A stretch of DNA of 34,016 nt from JANNRA01 sp031401035 (GCA_031401035.1 JANNRA010000128.1:1-34016), one strand, 5' to 3'. Numbered from the stretch's first letter, positions 16,143 through 24,900 are shown. Notes: generated by a model from the sequence alone, not told the origin. Translations and numbers: made by a program.

Positions 16143-17354
16143 CTAGACGAGCGCTTTTTCGTAGACGCGGTAGCGCTTGCAGGGTTGCCCGCCGAGCACT
16201 TGCATGATGCGCAACATCGGGAAGTTGTCCTCGAGCACCCAGCCCATCTCGAGGTAGCGCATCTGCCGATCAATCAACGGTTGGCGCACCGCGTCGGCCA
16301 ATCCAAAGGCGATGCTCATGGTCAGGAGCGAGTGCTGAAACTTCTGCCGCACCCCCATCTGCGCGACACGCGCCGAGCGCGGCGGCTGACGCCGCAGGCG
16401 CGAGAGCAGCCGCAGCCAGCCGAACGGCAGCAGGCGCCCGCGCAGATCCGCGATGAGCTCGTTGAGATTGGGGACGATGATCAGCATCGCCGCCAGCTCG
16501 CCGTCGACTTCGGCGAACTGCACGAACTCGGGCGGCACGACGTAGCGCAACGCGCCGGCCAACTCGGCGAACTCCGCCTCGGTGAAGGGAACGAATCCCC
16601 AGTTCTGCGCCCAGGCGTCATTGAAGATCTCGCTGATCGCCGCCACTTCGTCCTGCAGTCGCGCTTTGTTCAACGGGCGAATGCGAATGCGCGCCGAGGC
16701 GCTGGCGCGGCGCGCTCCCGCGATCATCGCCCGCGGCGGGACCGCCCGCGGATCGACCCGGTAGGCGACGACATCCTTCGCCTTGCGGTACCCCACTTCC
16801 TGGACGCGGGTGTCGTAATGGCGCTGCCCGTGCCCGGTGAGGACGACCGGTGCCGTGTCGAATCCCTCGACGAGACAGCCGACGTCGCCGTTGATCGACA
16901 GGTTGAAGGGCCCGACCACCGCCCGCATCCCCTGCGCCCGCAGCCAGTCCTCCGCCGCGTGCAACAGCGCCGCAAAGACGGCGGGGTCGTCGCTGCCCTC
17001 CAACGAGCCGAAGTAGCCGGTGGAGTCGTCGTAGCGCGCGATGCGCAGGGCATCGACTTGGGCGGTGATGCGTCCGACGGGGCGGCCGTGCTGATAGGCC
17101 ACCCACATCTGCACCTTCGCATGCTGGAAGAACGGACTGCGCGGCGAGAACTGGTGCCGCTGCTCGAACAGCAACGGCGGAACCCAGACGGGATCGTCGG
17201 CGTAGAGCTCGTACGGCAGGGCGATGAACTGCCGCCGCTGCTGGCGCGTCTGCACGGCGCGCACCTCGACCGGCGCCGTGTGCGCGCGTCGCGCCGGCGG
17301 CGCGATCGCGTCGGCGCGGGCGGGTGCAGCGGGAGAATGAGGTGGCGGAGTCAT
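16143..17354 (-). CDS. GNAT-like N-acyltransferase, bacterial ceramide synthase (bCerS) type
   Basis: The protein has 403 residues. After an Ala/Pro-rich start of about 30 residues, an acyl-CoA N-acyltransferase-like domain runs through ALPYELYADDPVWVPPL, FFQHAKVQMWVAYQHGRPVGRITAQVD, YFGSLEGSDDPAVFAALLHAAEDWLRAQGM and VGPFNLSINGDVGCLVEGFD. A second half contains FNDAWAQNWGFVPFTEAEF. This is the family that includes the GNAT-fold ceramide synthase described in Caulobacter, which N-acylates a long-chain base. The resemblance is judged from memory of that family's motifs. Its stop is seven bases before the next gene and it begins 31 bases after the previous one. With a serine-palmitoyltransferase-like enzyme four genes on, a ceramide product is a reasonable inference. 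Confidence 0.7.
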   Translation of the reverse strand: MTPPPHSPAAPARADAIAPPARRAHTAPVEVRAVQTRQQRRQFIALPYELYADDPVWVPPLLFEQRHQFSPRSPFFQHAKVQMWVAYQHGRPVGRITAQVDALRIARYDDSTGYFGSLEGSDDPAVFAALLHAAEDWLRAQGMRAVVGPFNLSINGDVGCLVEGFDTAPVVLTGHGQRHYDTRVQEVGYRKAKDVVAYRVDPRAVPPRAMIAGARRASASARIRIRPLNKARLQDEVAAISEIFNDAWAQNWGFVPFTEAEFAELAGALRYVVPPEFVQFAEVDGELAAMLIIVPNLNELIADLRGRLLPFGWLRLLSRLRRQPPRSARVAQMGVRQKFQHSLLTMSIAFGLADAVRQPLIDRQMRYLEMGWVLEDNFPMLRIMQVLGGQPCKRYRVYEKALV

Positions 17355-17385
17355 CAGGGGATTCTTCTCTGCAACCGCACCCGGC

Positions 17386-18252
17386 TCAGGTGGTCACCGT
17401 GTCGGCGACGGTGGCGGTAGGCGCGCCCGGAATGTCCCAGGTCGACGCCAGGGCGCTGGCCCGTTCCAGGTCCTGCGGGTAATCGATCTCCGCCCAGCCG
17501 GCATCGTCAACCGATTCCGCGTGCACCAGGCCGCGTGCCGCCAGCCGATCGACGGCGGACAGGTACCAGCGGCGGTGCGCATCGGGCTCGGCGGCGACCT
17601 CTCCCAGCGCCTCGCCGAAGAGGCGCGGTCCGACGCCGCGAAACAGCGAGACGCCGATGGCTTCGCCTCCCACCTCACCGACGGGCAGATCCTTGCCGAT
17701 GCGCGTCACCCGCCCATTGCGGCAGATCACCTTCATGTCGTCCGCGTCGTAGGCCGCCTTACTGCCCACCGCCACGACGACGGGGTCGCGCCGACTGGCC
17801 CGCAAGCGCGTGACGACGACGGGCTCGAACAGGGTATCGCCGTTGACGAGGAGAAAATCCTCGCTCATCTCGCCGCGCGCGGCGATGCAGCTCACCAAGT
17901 TGTCGGCCCGGTCATAGAGGGGGTTGAACAACGCCCGCGCCTCCATCCCGCTAGGACAATGATCGGCCAGGCAGCGCTCGACCGCGTCGGCCGCGAAACC
18001 GACGACCACCGTCACCGCCGTGATGCCCGCCTCGGCCAGCGTCCGCAGCTGCCACTCGAGAACAGATCGCCCGCAAACTTCGATGAGACACTTCGGCCGC
18101 GTCGCCGTCAGCGGCAGCAGCCGCCGGCCCTGGCCAGCACTCAGAACAATGGCCTTCAATCGGTCTTTCCGACGCCGCTCATCCAAACTCGGTCCCGCGG
18201 GCAAGGAGATGCGGTTGACAGAGAGCGGCTGCCTGGTCAAGCCGTGCGCCAT
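17386..18252 (-). CDS. LicC/RmlA-like sugar- or alcohol-phosphate NTP transferase
   Basis: The protein has 288 residues. Its ATG at 18252 directly abuts the TGA of the preceding gene (18255-18253). The nucleotidyltransferase signature KAIVLSAGQGRRLLPLTATRPKCLIEV starts at about residue 32. The metal-binding aspartates are in LLVNGDTLFEP and in WAEIDYPQDLERA near the C-terminus. Length and the final WxExDxPxDLxxA resemble phosphocholine, inositol-1-phosphate and similar cytidylyltransferases (LicC group). A CDP-activated small alcohol would be the natural substrate for the CDP-alcohol phosphatidyltransferase at 31437-32669, but they are in separate operons. All key residues seem present. Confidence 0.75.
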   Translation of the reverse strand: MAHGLTRQPLSVNRISLPAGPSLDERRRKDRLKAIVLSAGQGRRLLPLTATRPKCLIEVCGRSVLEWQLRTLAEAGITAVTVVVGFAADAVERCLADHCPSGMEARALFNPLYDRADNLVSCIAARGEMSEDFLLVNGDTLFEPVVVTRLRASRRDPVVVAVGSKAAYDADDMKVICRNGRVTRIGKDLPVGEVGGEAIGVSLFRGVGPRLFGEALGEVAAEPDAHRRWYLSAVDRLAARGLVHAESVDDAGWAEIDYPQDLERASALASTWDIPGAPTATVADTVTT

Positions 18253-19203
18253 TCAGCGAAACGCCCCGGCGCGATACAGTCGCCACGCCTGCGCCCCGAG
18301 AGCGAGGAGTGGATAGCGTTGCTGGCGCCAGGTGCGATCCACCTCGACGCCCGAATGGCGCTGGATCTTCCACAGCACGTAATCGACCCCGCCATCGAAG
18401 ATGAGCGCGTTGCGCAAGATACGGAAGAGAAACAAGGTCTTGCCGTGCACGCGACGGATCCGCCACAGGGCCCGCGCGCGGCGCCGCGCCGCCGCTGACA
18501 GCGCGACCGTGCACACCAGTTCGCCAGCGGGGCCGGTCGCGGTCGGATGATCGAGCGCCGCCAGCGCCAAGCCGGTCACGGCCTCGTAGCGCGCGGCGCC
18601 GCTCGTCCACAGCGTCTCCACCACCCCGGGCCGCTCGGGCCGCAGCTCGGCCCGGTATGTGGAGCGCCAGAAGGTCGTCCATAGTTCGCGGCTGTCGAAG
18701 CGCGGCGCGACCAGAGGGATGGCGTGTTCGACGCTGGTGAGGACCGCGGTCGTCAGCGCCGCGGCCACCGCGCTGCGCACCTCCGCATCGGCGGCGTAGA
18801 TCAGGGCGCAGGGCTGCGAGAAGCGGGCCCAGAAATAGGGCTCGAACGTCCGCGTCGAGGTCAGGCGCGCGAGGTCGCGCCACGCCAGGACGGCGTACTT
18901 CGCGCGCACCGGGCGCCCGCCCGACTGCGCCTCGAGCGCGAACACGTTGGGCGGCAGTAGCCGATTGAGGAGCGCCTGCGGGCGCGGGCCGTAGACGCTG
19001 CGGTAGTTCTCGACCAGCACGTAGAGATCGAGCACCCCGTCGTGGTCGTCGGTCCGCCGCAGGCAGGAGCCGTAGAAGAGCACCCCGCGCAGCGCCGCGC
19101 CGTAGCGCTCACGCAACCGTTCAACCAGCGCGCCGGCGCCCGGCGTACCCGGCTGGGCGAGCTCGTCCTCGATGCGCTGGCGCAGCGCGTCCACCGCCGT
19201 CAC
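18253..19203 (-). CDS. Nucleotidyltransferase-fold protein of unknown substrate
   Basis: The protein has 316 residues. The GTG at 19203 overlaps the TGA of the lipid kinase by four bases (GTGA), so translation is probably coupled; no better start exists downstream. Near residue 38 it has GVLFYGSCLRRTDDHDGVLDLYVLV, which fits the polymerase-beta-like nucleotidyltransferase core (G-S...D-x-D; Gly-Ser at about 43-44 and Asp-Leu-Tyr after it). The remainder is mostly helical, with a basic C-terminus (RTWRQQRYPLLALGAQAWRLYRAG) and hydrophobic stretches that could touch membrane. Gene-cluster position between a lipid kinase and an NTP transferase suggests lipid headgroup work. I do not recognise a named family. 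Confidence 0.65.
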   Translation of the reverse strand: MTAVDALRQRIEDELAQPGTPGAGALVERLRERYGAALRGVLFYGSCLRRTDDHDGVLDLYVLVENYRSVYGPRPQALLNRLLPPNVFALEAQSGGRPVRAKYAVLAWRDLARLTSTRTFEPYFWARFSQPCALIYAADAEVRSAVAAALTTAVLTSVEHAIPLVAPRFDSRELWTTFWRSTYRAELRPERPGVVETLWTSGAARYEAVTGLALAALDHPTATGPAGELVCTVALSAAARRRARALWRIRRVHGKTLFLFRILRNALIFDGGVDYVLWKIQRHSGVEVDRTWRQQRYPLLALGAQAWRLYRAGAFR

Positions 19204-20267
19204 GACTGCTCCCGCAGAAAATACGCCGACTGGCGCGCGCTCAGGGTCAGGCACGTCGTGGCGGCAGCCGGCTCGAACAACTCGCCGTCGAGCGTGTACC
19301 CGCTGTCGAAGCTCAGGCGCACCTCGTCGGCATTGACGCTGCGGTAGCCACACTCGGGGCGCAGATGCACGCCCGGCCGGCCGCGCAGGACCGGCACGAT
19401 GGCCCGCGACAGGCCGCGCAGCGCGGAGCTCAACGCAGTGACGCGCAGGGGGCCGGGTCCGACGCCCCAATAGGGACTGATGCCGAGGACCTGTTTGTCC
19501 ATCGTCGAGGTCAGGATGCCGAGGTACGGCGCTCCCCCCATCGCCTGGCCGTCGATCTCGATCTCGGCGTGCAGCGGCGGGAACAGCCGACCGCCGTCGC
19601 CGGCGAGGATGCGGCCGATGAACGTCGCGACGGCGATCCCGGCGCCGAGCTGCCCGCGCATGCCGCGCGACTCGAGCTCCCGGCGTTGGAAAGCGATGCC
19701 GTGATAGACGGCGCCGGCGCCGAAGAGCATCGCGAACTGCGGCGCGCCACCGGCGTCGACCCGCACCACGGATCGCGCTTCGACCGTGCCGGCGAGGACG
19801 CCGCGCGCGCCGTCTTCCAGGAGTCGTTGCAGCGCCGCCAGCGGCCGCCGCCCGTAGCCGACGTTGCGCGCCGTGGTGTTGGTGGTGCCACCGGGCAGGA
19901 CGGCGAGCAGCGGCAGCGCCGTCGGCACCGGCGACCGCAGGAGGGCGGTGAGCACCGCCTGAACCGTGCCGTCGCCGCCGTTGACGACGATGATCTCGGT
20001 TCCGGCGCGCAGTAGCTGCTCGACCGCGTCGCCCATGCCGTCGACGGTGTTCTCCTCGAAATGCGCCACCGCGGGGTGGGCGGTGAGGAGGCCGCGCACC
20101 CTCGCGAGCAGCCCGCGCCGGACGTTCCGCCCGCTGAGCGGGTTGTTGATCATGCCCAGCCGCAGCGGTCGGCGCCGCGGCACGCCACCGGTGATGGCAG
20201 GCGGCAGTTGTCCGGTCCGAGTAGTCTCGGTGTCAGGCAGGCGGGCGGCGGCGCGCAGCGGTGGCAT
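19200..20267 (-). CDS. Diacylglycerol-kinase-family lipid kinase (candidate ceramide kinase)
   Basis: The protein has 355 residues from the ATG at 20267; a TTG at 20288 is the only upstream alternative. The kinase catalytic domain has INNPLSGRN, the ATP-binding VVNGGDGTVQAVL (GGDGT at about 97-101) and LPGGTTNTTARNVG (about 125-136). The C-terminal beta domain ends with the expected DSGYTLDGELFEP acid-containing motif. Family members phosphorylate diacylglycerol, sphingoid bases or ceramide. A divergent member (CpgB) is a ceramide kinase in Caulobacter. Here it is the first gene of the sphingolipid-type operon, so ceramide or long-chain base phosphorylation is inferred. It overlaps the next gene by four bases. 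Confidence 0.8.
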   Translation of the reverse strand: MPPLRAAARLPDTETTRTGQLPPAITGGVPRRRPLRLGMINNPLSGRNVRRGLLARVRGLLTAHPAVAHFEENTVDGMGDAVEQLLRAGTEIIVVNGGDGTVQAVLTALLRSPVPTALPLLAVLPGGTTNTTARNVGYGRRPLAALQRLLEDGARGVLAGTVEARSVVRVDAGGAPQFAMLFGAGAVYHGIAFQRRELESRGMRGQLGAGIAVATFIGRILAGDGGRLFPPLHAEIEIDGQAMGGAPYLGILTSTMDKQVLGISPYWGVGPGPLRVTALSSALRGLSRAIVPVLRGRPGVHLRPECGYRSVNADEVRLSFDSGYTLDGELFEPAAATTCLTLSARQSAYFLREQS

Positions 20268-20527
20268 CAGCGACTCTCGGATCGTCAACTGGCGTCGGAC
20301 CCGGCGTTGGCGGAGGGCGCCACGCCGAGGCGTCCTCGCACGAGACTTCGTTTCGCTGCCGAGGCTTATCGCAGTTGGGTGTCGGTATGAAAGACTGGGA
20401 AGCGCGAAAATTTAACGTCCGGCCCCGGCAATCGCGGCACGGTTCTTGATCTGGCCCCGGGGATCGCTCAGGCCCGGTACCGATCGGCGCAAGCTTCGGC
20501 GCCGCGGTGGTGTAGAGTGCGCCGACG
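20268..20527. promoter_or_regulatory. Divergent intergenic region between lipid operon and Svf1-like gene
   Basis: These 260 bases separate two outward-pointing genes, so both promoters should lie here. A short AT-rich patch (GCGAAAATTTAACG near 20403-20416) is the only low-GC stretch. I could not assign -35/-10 boxes or an operator with confidence. Confidence 0.35.
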
Positions 20528-21571
20528 ATGCGATGCGCGAGCGCAACCTTGGCGTTGCTACTGTGTCTGGTCGCGGCGCAGGCGCCGGCCCAGCCCCCGA
20601 TCGCGGACGCAGCACCCTTCGTGCCGCAGTTGTCCGACGCGGCCGAGGCGACGGAGTACTGGGACGTCGCCGCGCAGTTCGCCAGCGGGCATCGCTTCTT
20701 CGCCCGCTTCATCATCACCAATGAGGGGCCCGGGGTGCACACCGCCGCCGCCGTCGGCCACCTGCTGATGCCCACCGGCGAGGTGGCGCGCATCAGATAC
20801 GGCCGCACGCGCGACGATTGGCTGCTCAGCCCCGACCGGAAGCGACTGAAGATTGCGTCGGCCGTGCTCGATCTCGGCGATCCGCGCTGGCGGGTCGAGG
20901 TCGACAGCGACCGGAACGGATACAAGGTGCTGCTGCAACTGACCCGCGCCGCGGCGCCGTTGTCGAGCGCGCCGCTGCCGGGTTCGTACTGGATCGAGGT
21001 GCTGCCGCCGACGCCGGTGCGCGGCACGATCTGGCTGCGGGGCATGGACGCGCCGCTGCCGGTCGAAGGCACCATGGCGATGACGCACACGCGCATGGAC
21101 CGCAACGAGGCCGATCTGGTGCGGCGGCGCGCCGAGTTGTTCGCCGCGCATGGCGATGTCGGAATCTATCTGTCCGACCTGACCTTCGCCAACGGCCAGC
21201 GGCGCGGCGCGCTCATCGTTCGCGATGCGGACCGGGTGCTGTATCGGTCCGACGACCTGCCGGTGACTCTGGACGGGGCGCCGACGCAGCCCGGCGATCC
21301 CCGCTACCCCGTGCCGGCGCACTGGCTGGTCGACGGACCCGTCGCGCGAGTCGACGCGCATCTCGGTCGCGAATGGTTGCGCTGGGAGCCGCTCGACATC
21401 GTGCCGCAGCCGTTCCGCTTGCTGCTCGGCCTGCGCGCCGAACCGCAACTTGTCTGGGCCGATGCCGAGGTCGCGCTCGACCTGGCAGCGGGCGCCGGCG
21501 GCGCCCCGCTGCGGGCGGCCGGTCGCGGCGTCGCATTGGTCGCCTTCCCGCGTCCGCTGCCGGCGCCGTGA
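20528..21571 (+). CDS. Secreted Svf1/CrtC-like lipocalin-fold protein
   Basis: The protein has 347 residues. The first about 22 residues (MRCASATLALLLCLVAAQAPA) form a clear signal peptide ending in Ala-x-Ala. The mature part starts with EATEYWDVAAQFASGHRFFARFIITNEGPG and continues with GHLLMPTGEVARIRYGRTRDDWLLSPDRKRLKIASAVLDL. It ends in a beta-rich half with PVEGTMAMTHTR and LYLSDLTF-like strands. The tandem beta-barrel pattern resembles the Svf1-like/CrtC-like lipocalin group, judged by eye. Yeast Svf1 is reported to bind and move ceramides. Standing divergently beside a sphingolipid-type operon, this protein may carry a lipid across the periplasm; that is inference. A 5'-truncated second copy lies at 28082-28948. 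Confidence 0.6.
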   Translation: MRCASATLALLLCLVAAQAPAQPPIADAAPFVPQLSDAAEATEYWDVAAQFASGHRFFARFIITNEGPGVHTAAAVGHLLMPTGEVARIRYGRTRDDWLLSPDRKRLKIASAVLDLGDPRWRVEVDSDRNGYKVLLQLTRAAAPLSSAPLPGSYWIEVLPPTPVRGTIWLRGMDAPLPVEGTMAMTHTRMDRNEADLVRRRAELFAAHGDVGIYLSDLTFANGQRRGALIVRDADRVLYRSDDLPVTLDGAPTQPGDPRYPVPAHWLVDGPVARVDAHLGREWLRWEPLDIVPQPFRLLLGLRAEPQLVWADAEVALDLAAGAGGAPLRAAGRGVALVAFPRPLPAP

Positions 21572-21602
21572 ACTCCGTCGCCCGCGGGGCGGACCGGGTC
21601 GG
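20716..21602 (+). repeat. Left 887-bp direct repeat flanking the defence island
   Basis: This stretch aligns without net length change to 28093-28979. It covers the last about 285 codons of the Svf1-like gene plus 31 bases after the stop (ending CGGACCGGGTCGG). By eye the two are roughly 85-90% identical, and the similarity ends abruptly on both sides. Confidence 0.85.
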
Positions 21603-22262
21603 CGCGCGAGGACCAGCAAGGGCGGCGTCCGCAATTCTCCGCTCGCACGCCCGACCCGAACGCAACCGCGAACGATCGGCGCGCTGCGTGGGCCCGCCGG
21701 CCCGGATCGGCGCCGTCCACGGACGGCGGACCCGCCCGCCTACGGCGGCATGCCGGGGCCCCGCGGAACGACTCCGGGGAGCAAAGCCCGGTCGGGTGCG
21801 CCGGGTGTGCGCGCTGCCGCCCATCACGACGACCACACCGGCGCTCAATGGGCCGACTGACCGGCCACCGCCACCCCTCGCTGCCGCGCAGCACTGGCAG
21901 CACGCGCTGCGCCAGGGGGCGGCGGGCGCAGGTGGTCCGCTCTCGGTTCGGCGCCCTTGAGTCCCCTCGACCGGGCCCATCAGTCCGCCCTCTCGACGTC
22001 GCCGTGGGAGCAAGGGCACGAGCGGCCAGCGGGAAACGGTCCGCGGGATTGGTCCGATACGGGATGTTCCGTCAGCAAGCCCAGCTAATGCGGGCTATCG
22101 GCCCAGCCCGTTTGACGATCGGGACCCCCGTAGTCTACGCGTGCGAAGTGCTACAGAACGATCAGACTTCTCCGCGATCGCCTGTTCATGTCGCCCTGTT
22201 TTCGCTGAGGGCGGTTCCCGCGTGTCGTGCGTGTACAGAACCGTTATTGATAACTGCGAGTA
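21603..22262. other. Non-coding stretch at left edge of island
   Basis: There is no convincing gene in these 660 bases. The first about 450 are very GC-rich. From about 22100 the composition becomes more balanced, as in the island genes. A small stem (CGGGCT at 22091-22096 with AGCCCG at 22105-22110, followed by TTT) is the only structured element noticed. No tRNA or recombinase site was seen. Confidence 0.5.
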
Positions 22263-22976
22263 ATGAAAAAGGAGGAGATGTTGACGCTGCTTTGTCTTTG
22301 TGGGCATCCGATGACTCAGCACCTTCCGGAAACCGGTCAATGCGTATGGCACTCCGAATGCGGTTGCGCGCAGCTCTCCGAAGCCGAAGCGCCTCCGACA
22401 GCGCGGCCCGATAGCCCCACCTTGTCCGAAGCGACCGCACCTCCTTCTCGCCTCACTGATTGTCCCGATTGCGGATCCCTAGTTTCCAGAGTCGCAGTGT
22501 CCTGCCCAAAGTGCGGTCGTCCACTGACCGGACCTTTTGCGCCGCCTTCTGGTGTCAGGGAACGATCGACGAGCCTTGGAATCGACCCGCCCAACGGAAT
22601 ACAGGTTGGAACTACAAAGGCGCTCTACATCTTGGGAATCGGAGGACAGGTCGGAACTCCAACGGCCCTCTACATCTTGGGAGTCGGAGTCATGCTCGCC
22701 ATCCTGACGTTGGGGAACTTCCATGTCGTCTCGGGCGCGGGTGCACGCATCTTCATACCGCGCGTCAGCTTCGGCCTTGAAGACATGTTCGGATCCGTAT
22801 CCGACTGCACCTCGTCCCCATGGGTTGTCGCTACGGCGCAGCATGGAAAACTCTGCCGCGCGCTCCAGGACGCCGGCATGCTCGAATCTGACTTCGATCG
22901 GCAAGCGCGCATCCGCGAGGAGTTCAATAGTGAAGTTGAGGAGAGGACTCGAAAGATGCGGCAAACCCTGCGCTGA
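22263..22976 (+). CDS. Zinc-ribbon membrane-anchored protein of unknown function
   Basis: The protein has 237 residues and I do not recognise a named family. The N-terminus has Cys/His pairs (CLCGHPMTQHL...CVWHSECGC, residues 10-36), a first possible metal site. A classic zinc ribbon CPDCG...CPKCGRPL follows at about 67-88. One hydrophobic segment (TALYILGVGVMLAILTLGNFHVV, about 133-155) should cross the membrane. The C-terminal 60 residues are polar, ending in a charged helix (FDRQARIREEFNSEVEERTRKMRQ). The ATG at 22263 is chosen. A second ATG at 22278 follows a perfect GGAGG too closely (two bases) to be an easy start. Base composition matches the island, not the surrounding chromosome. Confidence 0.6.
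   Translation: MKKEEMLTLLCLCGHPMTQHLPETGQCVWHSECGCAQLSEAEAPPTARPDSPTLSEATAPPSRLTDCPDCGSLVSRVAVSCPKCGRPLTGPFAPPSGVRERSTSLGIDPPNGIQVGTTKALYILGIGGQVGTPTALYILGVGVMLAILTLGNFHVVSGAGARIFIPRVSFGLEDMFGSVSDCTSSPWVVATAQHGKLCRALQDAGMLESDFDRQARIREEFNSEVEERTRKMRQTLR
22602..22691 (+). repeat. Two tandem 45-bp units inside the zinc-ribbon gene
   Basis: 22602-22646 and 22647-22691 are near copies (both CAGGTyGGAACTmCAA... and ...CTCTACATCTTGGGArTCGGAG). They encode VGTTKALYILGIGGQ and VGTPTALYILGVGVM. The second unit forms the start of the membrane segment; the first looks like a recent in-frame duplication. Confidence 0.85.
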
Positions 22977-23181
22977 CGCCCGCGCCCCTCGCCTGACGGC
23001 TTGCACGACGTCCCCGCGGCGGAGAGCGAGTGTCAACCACTTCTCATCTACCCCTCGGCGTTAAGCGCGCGCCGCCGCAGCGCCACCATTCTGATGCCTC
23101 GCACGATCAAGAGGCGGCGACAACCGCTCAATCGCGGTAAGGACCGGAGAGGGGCAATTCGGGGCCGCGGACCTGGTTCGC

Positions 23182-24888
23182 CTACTCCTCGAGAGTGCTC
23201 TGCACGACGTAGTGGTCACACGTAGCGTCCCGAAGCTCGTGAAGACGCGCCTGGTTCTTGAACTCGATGTTGAACGCATCGACGGTGGTCGGATCGCGGC
23301 GGAACCTTTCGCGGCGAAGCTTCATCCCGGCTGCGGCAAAGCGCGCAAGACCGCGGAGGTCATCCTTCAACCCGGGCCGCGCCACGGCAGCCGCAGGCTT
23401 AGCGAGAATCTCCGAGATGTTGAGGTCACTCGAGGCCCGAATGAGTTGGCCAACTAGGTACACGCCAACAAGTCGAGTGAGTTGCCAACTTCGTCGGTAT
23501 TCGAGCGGAAATCTCACCTTCTCCGCGTCGACGGCCAGCTTGATCTCGTCAACCAGCACGACATGGTCTGCCTCTATGCTCTCGGAGAAAACCTGCGAAT
23601 GGTTGTCGGAATCGAAGAGCGATGTTCGTTTGACCGCTAGCCAGGGCATTGCGTTGTAGACCGCGCAGAGAAGCTGAGCGGCATCATCATTGCGGATCAT
23701 GCGACAGCTCGTACCGGCCGAGGCGTCCGGACGTGTCTCGTAGTAGATCGCAGGATACCTCTCGGAAAACTCAGCGACGAGACGTTGCTGCGGCCCACCC
23801 AGCGCCACAAGGTTGCGCAGGTTCACCGGATTCTGTGTGTTGCTTCGGCGAGAGACTTCCTTGGCGAGCTGCGGACGGCCTTCAACCTCCACGAGCTTCA
23901 CCGTGAGCCGTAGCTCACAGGTCAGCTTTCCGAGAGCCGATGCGGCAAAAAGCGCAACGACCGACTGGCCGCCGTTGACCACCGAAGGATCGGTGACACT
24001 GAGGTGGCTGTCGTCCGAGTCGTCAAACGACTGGCAGGTCACCGTCAGCCCGTTATGGTAGGCTAGAAAGTCCTTGTGGTCAGACTGCCGAGCGATGGCC
24101 CCGTCGAGCTGCCTCCGCACCCTGTTCATCCTGATCTCTCGTCGAACGTTGAGATCGAACAGCGAGCGATCGTCGATGCCAGGCCACTGGACGATATCCG
24201 TCGACCGAATCGCAGCGACCGCTACACGGTTAGGCACCTCGCCAACAACAAACCGGGCCCCCCGCGGGCACGGCACGTGGATTCGTCCGTGACGCGTCTG
24301 CGGCGTCGTCGTAGCGATCGCGAGCGGCCCAAGGCGGTTCAAGTCATTGACAGTGAGATACCCCGTCTCGCTCGCTGCGTTGGTCGCTTGTACCAGCCGC
24401 TTCGCGTTGGCGTTCAGCAGGCCCGACGTCACCAACACAAGGCGAATCCGCAGGCGGCGGTCGTCGTACCGTCCCTCCGCAAGCTTCTGCACGAGACGAA
24501 ATTCGTCGATCAGGCTCCGGAGCTTGTCTTCAACGCGGCCGGTCAAGAATTCCCGAAGGCCAGCCTCGGTTTTGAACTTGCTGGCTATCGAAACAAGCCG
24601 ATCGACAGCTGTCTCACCAACCTGGGTTGGGCCCTCGGTGTATTTGGACTGGTAGATGACAAGCGTCTCGAAATTGTCATCACCCGACGACGGCTCTCGG
24701 AACAGTGCGTCGACGCCTCCATCGTCGTCGCCGTCACAGACATATTCATATGCTTCAAGATCGTCGACACCAATGACGTTGCGGAAGAACCAAAGCAGCA
24801 ATACTGCCCGCTCCTTCGCAAGCCCGCCAGCTTCGGCCGTGACTGCAAGCTTGCTCAGTGAGTCGTAATACTCCTGCTTTGTGGGCAT
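23182..24888 (-). CDS. AIPR-family abortive infection / phage resistance protein
   Basis: The protein has 568 residues from the ATG at 24888, with a GAGGAG ribosome binding site. The N-terminal about 100 residues have DDDGGVDALF (Asp 60) and TLVIYQSKY (Gln 80, Lys 82), fitting a PD-(D/E)xK nuclease-like site of the Mrr type with Gln in place of Asp/Glu. The AIPR core follows with FLAYHNGLTVTC (277-280 YHNG) and PSVVNGGQSVVALF (304-308 VNGGQ), then RSNTQNPVN. AIPR proteins are linked to phage resistance and are often found with restriction-modification genes, as here. It begins 12 bases after the restriction endonuclease stop, so it is the last gene of a three-gene operon. Confidence 0.88.
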   Translation of the reverse strand: MPTKQEYYDSLSKLAVTAEAGGLAKERAVLLLWFFRNVIGVDDLEAYEYVCDGDDDGGVDALFREPSSGDDNFETLVIYQSKYTEGPTQVGETAVDRLVSIASKFKTEAGLREFLTGRVEDKLRSLIDEFRLVQKLAEGRYDDRRLRIRLVLVTSGLLNANAKRLVQATNAASETGYLTVNDLNRLGPLAIATTTPQTRHGRIHVPCPRGARFVVGEVPNRVAVAAIRSTDIVQWPGIDDRSLFDLNVRREIRMNRVRRQLDGAIARQSDHKDFLAYHNGLTVTCQSFDDSDDSHLSVTDPSVVNGGQSVVALFAASALGKLTCELRLTVKLVEVEGRPQLAKEVSRRSNTQNPVNLRNLVALGGPQQRLVAEFSERYPAIYYETRPDASAGTSCRMIRNDDAAQLLCAVYNAMPWLAVKRTSLFDSDNHSQVFSESIEADHVVLVDEIKLAVDAEKVRFPLEYRRSWQLTRLVGVYLVGQLIRASSDLNISEILAKPAAAVARPGLKDDLRGLARFAAAGMKLRRERFRRDPTTVDAFNIEFKNQARLHELRDATCDHYVVQSTLEE

Positions 24889-24900
24889 CCTCGGGTCTCC

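Noticed and set aside
15627..17420. 597-codon plus-strand frame opposite the acyltransferase and NTP transferase
   Set aside because: It spans two well-supported minus-strand genes and their junction, and has no domain signature.
22091..22113. Small hairpin with three Ts as a terminator
   Set aside because: The stem is only six pairs, the T-run is three bases, and no gene ends nearby.
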